Source: Rubrivirga sp. (lineage in GTDB: Bacteria; Bacteroidota; Rhodothermia; Rhodothermales; Rubricoccaceae). Taken from it: a DNA stretch of 6,629 nucleotides. Positions 4,967-6,629 of this stretch are shown here, in pieces (the first letter of the stretch is position 1; every line of letters starts with the position of its first letter). Location of the stretch: NCBI GenBank assembly GCA_012269805.1, contig JAAXJP010000013.1, positions 1-6,629 on the forward strand, read 5' to 3'. A program made the translations under genes and the position numbers. The notes under the pieces were generated by a model. The model was not told the origin of the DNA. It did not search any database and saw nothing but the letters and a program-made list of their open reading frames with translations.

Positions 4967-6629
4967 ATGGACCCGCTCTCGCTCGCCCTCGCCGCCGTCG
5001 GCGTCGTCCTGGCGCTAGCCGTCGGGTTCGTCGGCGCGCGCGTGGGGCGCGGGGGGGTCGCCGCGGCCCAGTTCGAGGCCGCCGCCGCGCAGGCCGAAGC
5101 CGTGGCCGCCCGCGCCGAGGCCGAGGTCGAGCACTTCCAGGAGCGCGCCGAGGCGGCCCAGGCCGAGTTGGCGCGCGCCCGCGACGAGGTCCGCCGCCGC
5201 CGCGCCCGCCTCGACGCCCGCGTGGCCGAGGTCAAGGAGCGCCACCAGAAGTCGCGCGCCAAGCTCGACGCCGCCCGCGCCCGCGTCGACAAAAAGGCCA
5301 AGCGGCTCGCCGCCCGCGAGACCGCGCTCGAGACGGCCGCCGACGCGCTCGACGCCCTCACGACCGCCGCCGAGCGCCGCCGCGCCGAGGCCGACGCGCT
5401 CCGCGACCAGGTCCAGGGCCTCGCCACGTCCGTCGGCCGCCGCCAGCAGGAGCTGGCCGGCCGCGAGCGCGAGGTCGACGAGCTCCAGGCCCACCTCGAC
5501 GAGGCCACGACCCGCCTCGACGAGCTCGTGGAAGAGCACCTCGCCAAGCTGGAGCAGACGGCCACCCTGTCGCGTGAGGAGGCCCGCGACCGGCTCGTCG
5601 CCGAGCTCACGCGCGAGGCCAAGCTCGAGGCCGCCGGCGCCGTCAAAGACGCCCGTGACGAGGCCAAACGGACCGCCCAGCGCGAGGCCACGAAGGTCAT
5701 CCTCAAGGCCATCCAGCGGCTCGCTGCGACGGCCACCATCGAGCACACCGTCTCGGCCGTCCCGCTCAAGTCCGACGACATGAAGGGCCGCGTGATCGGC
5801 CGCGAGGGCCGCAACATCCGCGCGTTCGAGGCCGCGACCGGCGTCGAGGTCATCGTCGACGACACGCCGGACGCCGTGCTCGTGTCCGGGTTCGACCCCG
5901 TCCGCCGCGAGGTGGCCCGGCTCGCGCTCGTCCGGCTCCTCGACGACGGCCGGATCCACCCGGCGCGGATCGAGGAGGTCGTCGAGGCGACGCGCGAGGA
6001 GATCGACGCCGAGATCGTCGAGGCCGGCGAGCAGGCCGCGCTCGACCTCCAGATCCACGGGCTCCACCCCGAACTGGTCCGCCTCGTCGGGCGGATGAAG
6101 TACCGGGCGAGCTACGGGCAGAACCTCCTCCAGCACTCCGTCGAGACGGCCAAGCTGGCCGGGCTGATGGCGGCCGAGCTCGGCCTCGACGCCCGGAAGG
6201 CCCGCCGCGCCGGCCTCCTCCACGACATCGGCAAGGTGATCGAGGGCGACCTCGAGCAGCCCCACGCCATCGCCGGGATGGAGCTGGCCCGTCAGTACAA
6301 AGAGCACCCGGACGTGGCGAATGCCGTCGGCGCCCACCACGACGAGGTCCCGATGGCGACGCCGATCGCCCCCATCGTCCAGGCCGCCGACGCCGCCTCG
6401 GGCGCGCGGCCGGGCGCCCGCCGCGAGGCCCTCGAGCGCTACGTCCAGCGTCTCAAGGGCCTGGAGGGCATCGCGTCCGACTTCGAGGGCGTCGTCCAGG
6501 CCTACGCGATCCAGGCGGGCCGCGAGATCCGCGTCGTCGTCGACACCGAGCGGGTGTCGGACGCGGTCGCCGAGACGCTCGCCCGCGACATTTCTCGCCG
6601 GATTGAACGCGAGATGGAGTACCCTGGGC
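4967..6629 (+). CDS. rny: Ribonuclease Y, C-terminus cut by window edge
   Basis: Membrane-anchored endoribonuclease that initiates mRNA decay. 554 residues are present, ending at EMEYPG; known Rny proteins continue about 17 residues (IKVTVIRETRA-like), so about 571 in full. Residues 4-26 are a membrane segment (LSLALAAVGVVLALAVGFVG). Residues 30 to about 255 are a long Ala/Glu/Arg-rich coiled coil. A KH RNA-binding domain follows, with the GxxG loop GREG at 278-281 and VDDTPDAVLVSGFDP after it. The HD domain has candidate metal ligands H390 (LLQHSVE), H419-D420 (LLHDIGK), H433, H457/H458 (AHHDE) and D475 (ADAAS), all intact. The segment from GREG to the end matches Bacillus Rny in length, so the extra roughly 50 residues over its 520 lie in the coiled coil. 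The ATG at 4967 directly precedes the membrane segment and follows a C/T tract (GTCTCCTCCCGTCCC), with no Shine-Dalgarno site. It is separated from zapA by the RNA-bearing gap. Confidence 0.97.
   Translation, partial: MDPLSLALAAVGVVLALAVGFVGARVGRGGVAAAQFEAAAAQAEAVAARAEAEVEHFQERAEAAQAELARARDEVRRRRARLDARVAEVKERHQKSRAKLDAARARVDKKAKRLAARETALETAADALDALTTAAERRRAEADALRDQVQGLATSVGRRQQELAGREREVDELQAHLDEATTRLDELVEEHLAKLEQTATLSREEARDRLVAELTREAKLEAAGAVKDARDEAKRTAQREATKVILKAIQRLAATATIEHTVSAVPLKSDDMKGRVIGREGRNIRAFEAATGVEVIVDDTPDAVLVSGFDPVRREVARLALVRLLDDGRIHPARIEEVVEATREEIDAEIVEAGEQAALDLQIHGLHPELVRLVGRMKYRASYGQNLLQHSVETAKLAGLMAAELGLDARKARRAGLLHDIGKVIEGDLEQPHAIAGMELARQYKEHPDVANAVGAHHDEVPMATPIAPIVQAADAASGARPGARREALERYVQRLKGLEGIASDFEGVVQAYAIQAGREIRVVVDTERVSDAVAETLARDISRRIEREMEYPG

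Noticed and set aside
4519..5577. 352-codon plus-strand frame through the zapA-rny gap into rny
   Set aside because: Its second half is an Arg/Pro-rich shadow of rny, and its first half covers the paired RNA and hairpins. No domain is seen.
5015..6340. 441-codon minus-strand frame opposite rny
   Set aside because: Shadow of the rny coiled coil and HD domain; repetitive Gly/Leu/Asp/Val composition.

Overview
This window is high-GC DNA with five protein-coding genes, all on the plus strand: pheS, pheT, a small coiled-coil gene, zapA and rny. The start of rny is present but its last roughly 17 codons lie beyond the right edge. Codons strongly prefer C or G in third position (CTC, GTC, GCC, GAC, ACG, TCG), and the proteins are rich in Asp, Glu and Ala. 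No start codon has a Shine-Dalgarno sequence. Four of the five are preceded by C-rich pyrimidine tracts, and zapA starts by a stop/start overlap. The PheS type (motif 2 followed by [14 protein letters not shown]), the absence of SD sites and the order coiled-coil gene - zapA - non-coding gap - rny suggest a GC-rich member of the Bacteroidota/Rhodothermota (Rhodothermus-Salinibacter-Rubricoccus type). That placement is an inference; no 16S or other marker lies in the window.

Layout. Positions 24-3733 hold pheS and pheT, the alpha and beta subunits of phenylalanyl-tRNA synthetase. They are separated by a 74-nt spacer built almost entirely from a palindromic, 14-nt-unit repeat. Positions 3734-3829 hold two short GC palindromes and then an AT-rich patch that may be a promoter. 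Positions 3830-4503 hold a two-gene unit: a 111-residue leucine-zipper-like protein whose stop codon overlaps the start of zapA (ATGA). Positions 4504-4966 are a 463-nt non-coding gap. It contains a hairpin after zapA, a structured RNA that I interpret as 6S RNA (about 4639-4844), and several further hairpins, ending with a 37-nt hairpin just ahead of rny. Positions 4967-6629 encode RNase Y.

How the parts fit. PheST charges tRNA-Phe. The coiled-coil protein and ZapA are probably co-translated and may act together at the FtsZ ring. The RNA candidate would regulate RNA polymerase globally if it is 6S, and RNase Y is a membrane-anchored endonuclease that starts mRNA decay. Everything protein-coding here is housekeeping; I see no mobile element, CRISPR array, tRNA or defence gene. 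The most interesting material is non-coding: the RNA in the zapA-rny gap, the pheS-pheT spacer repeat and the C-rich leaders.
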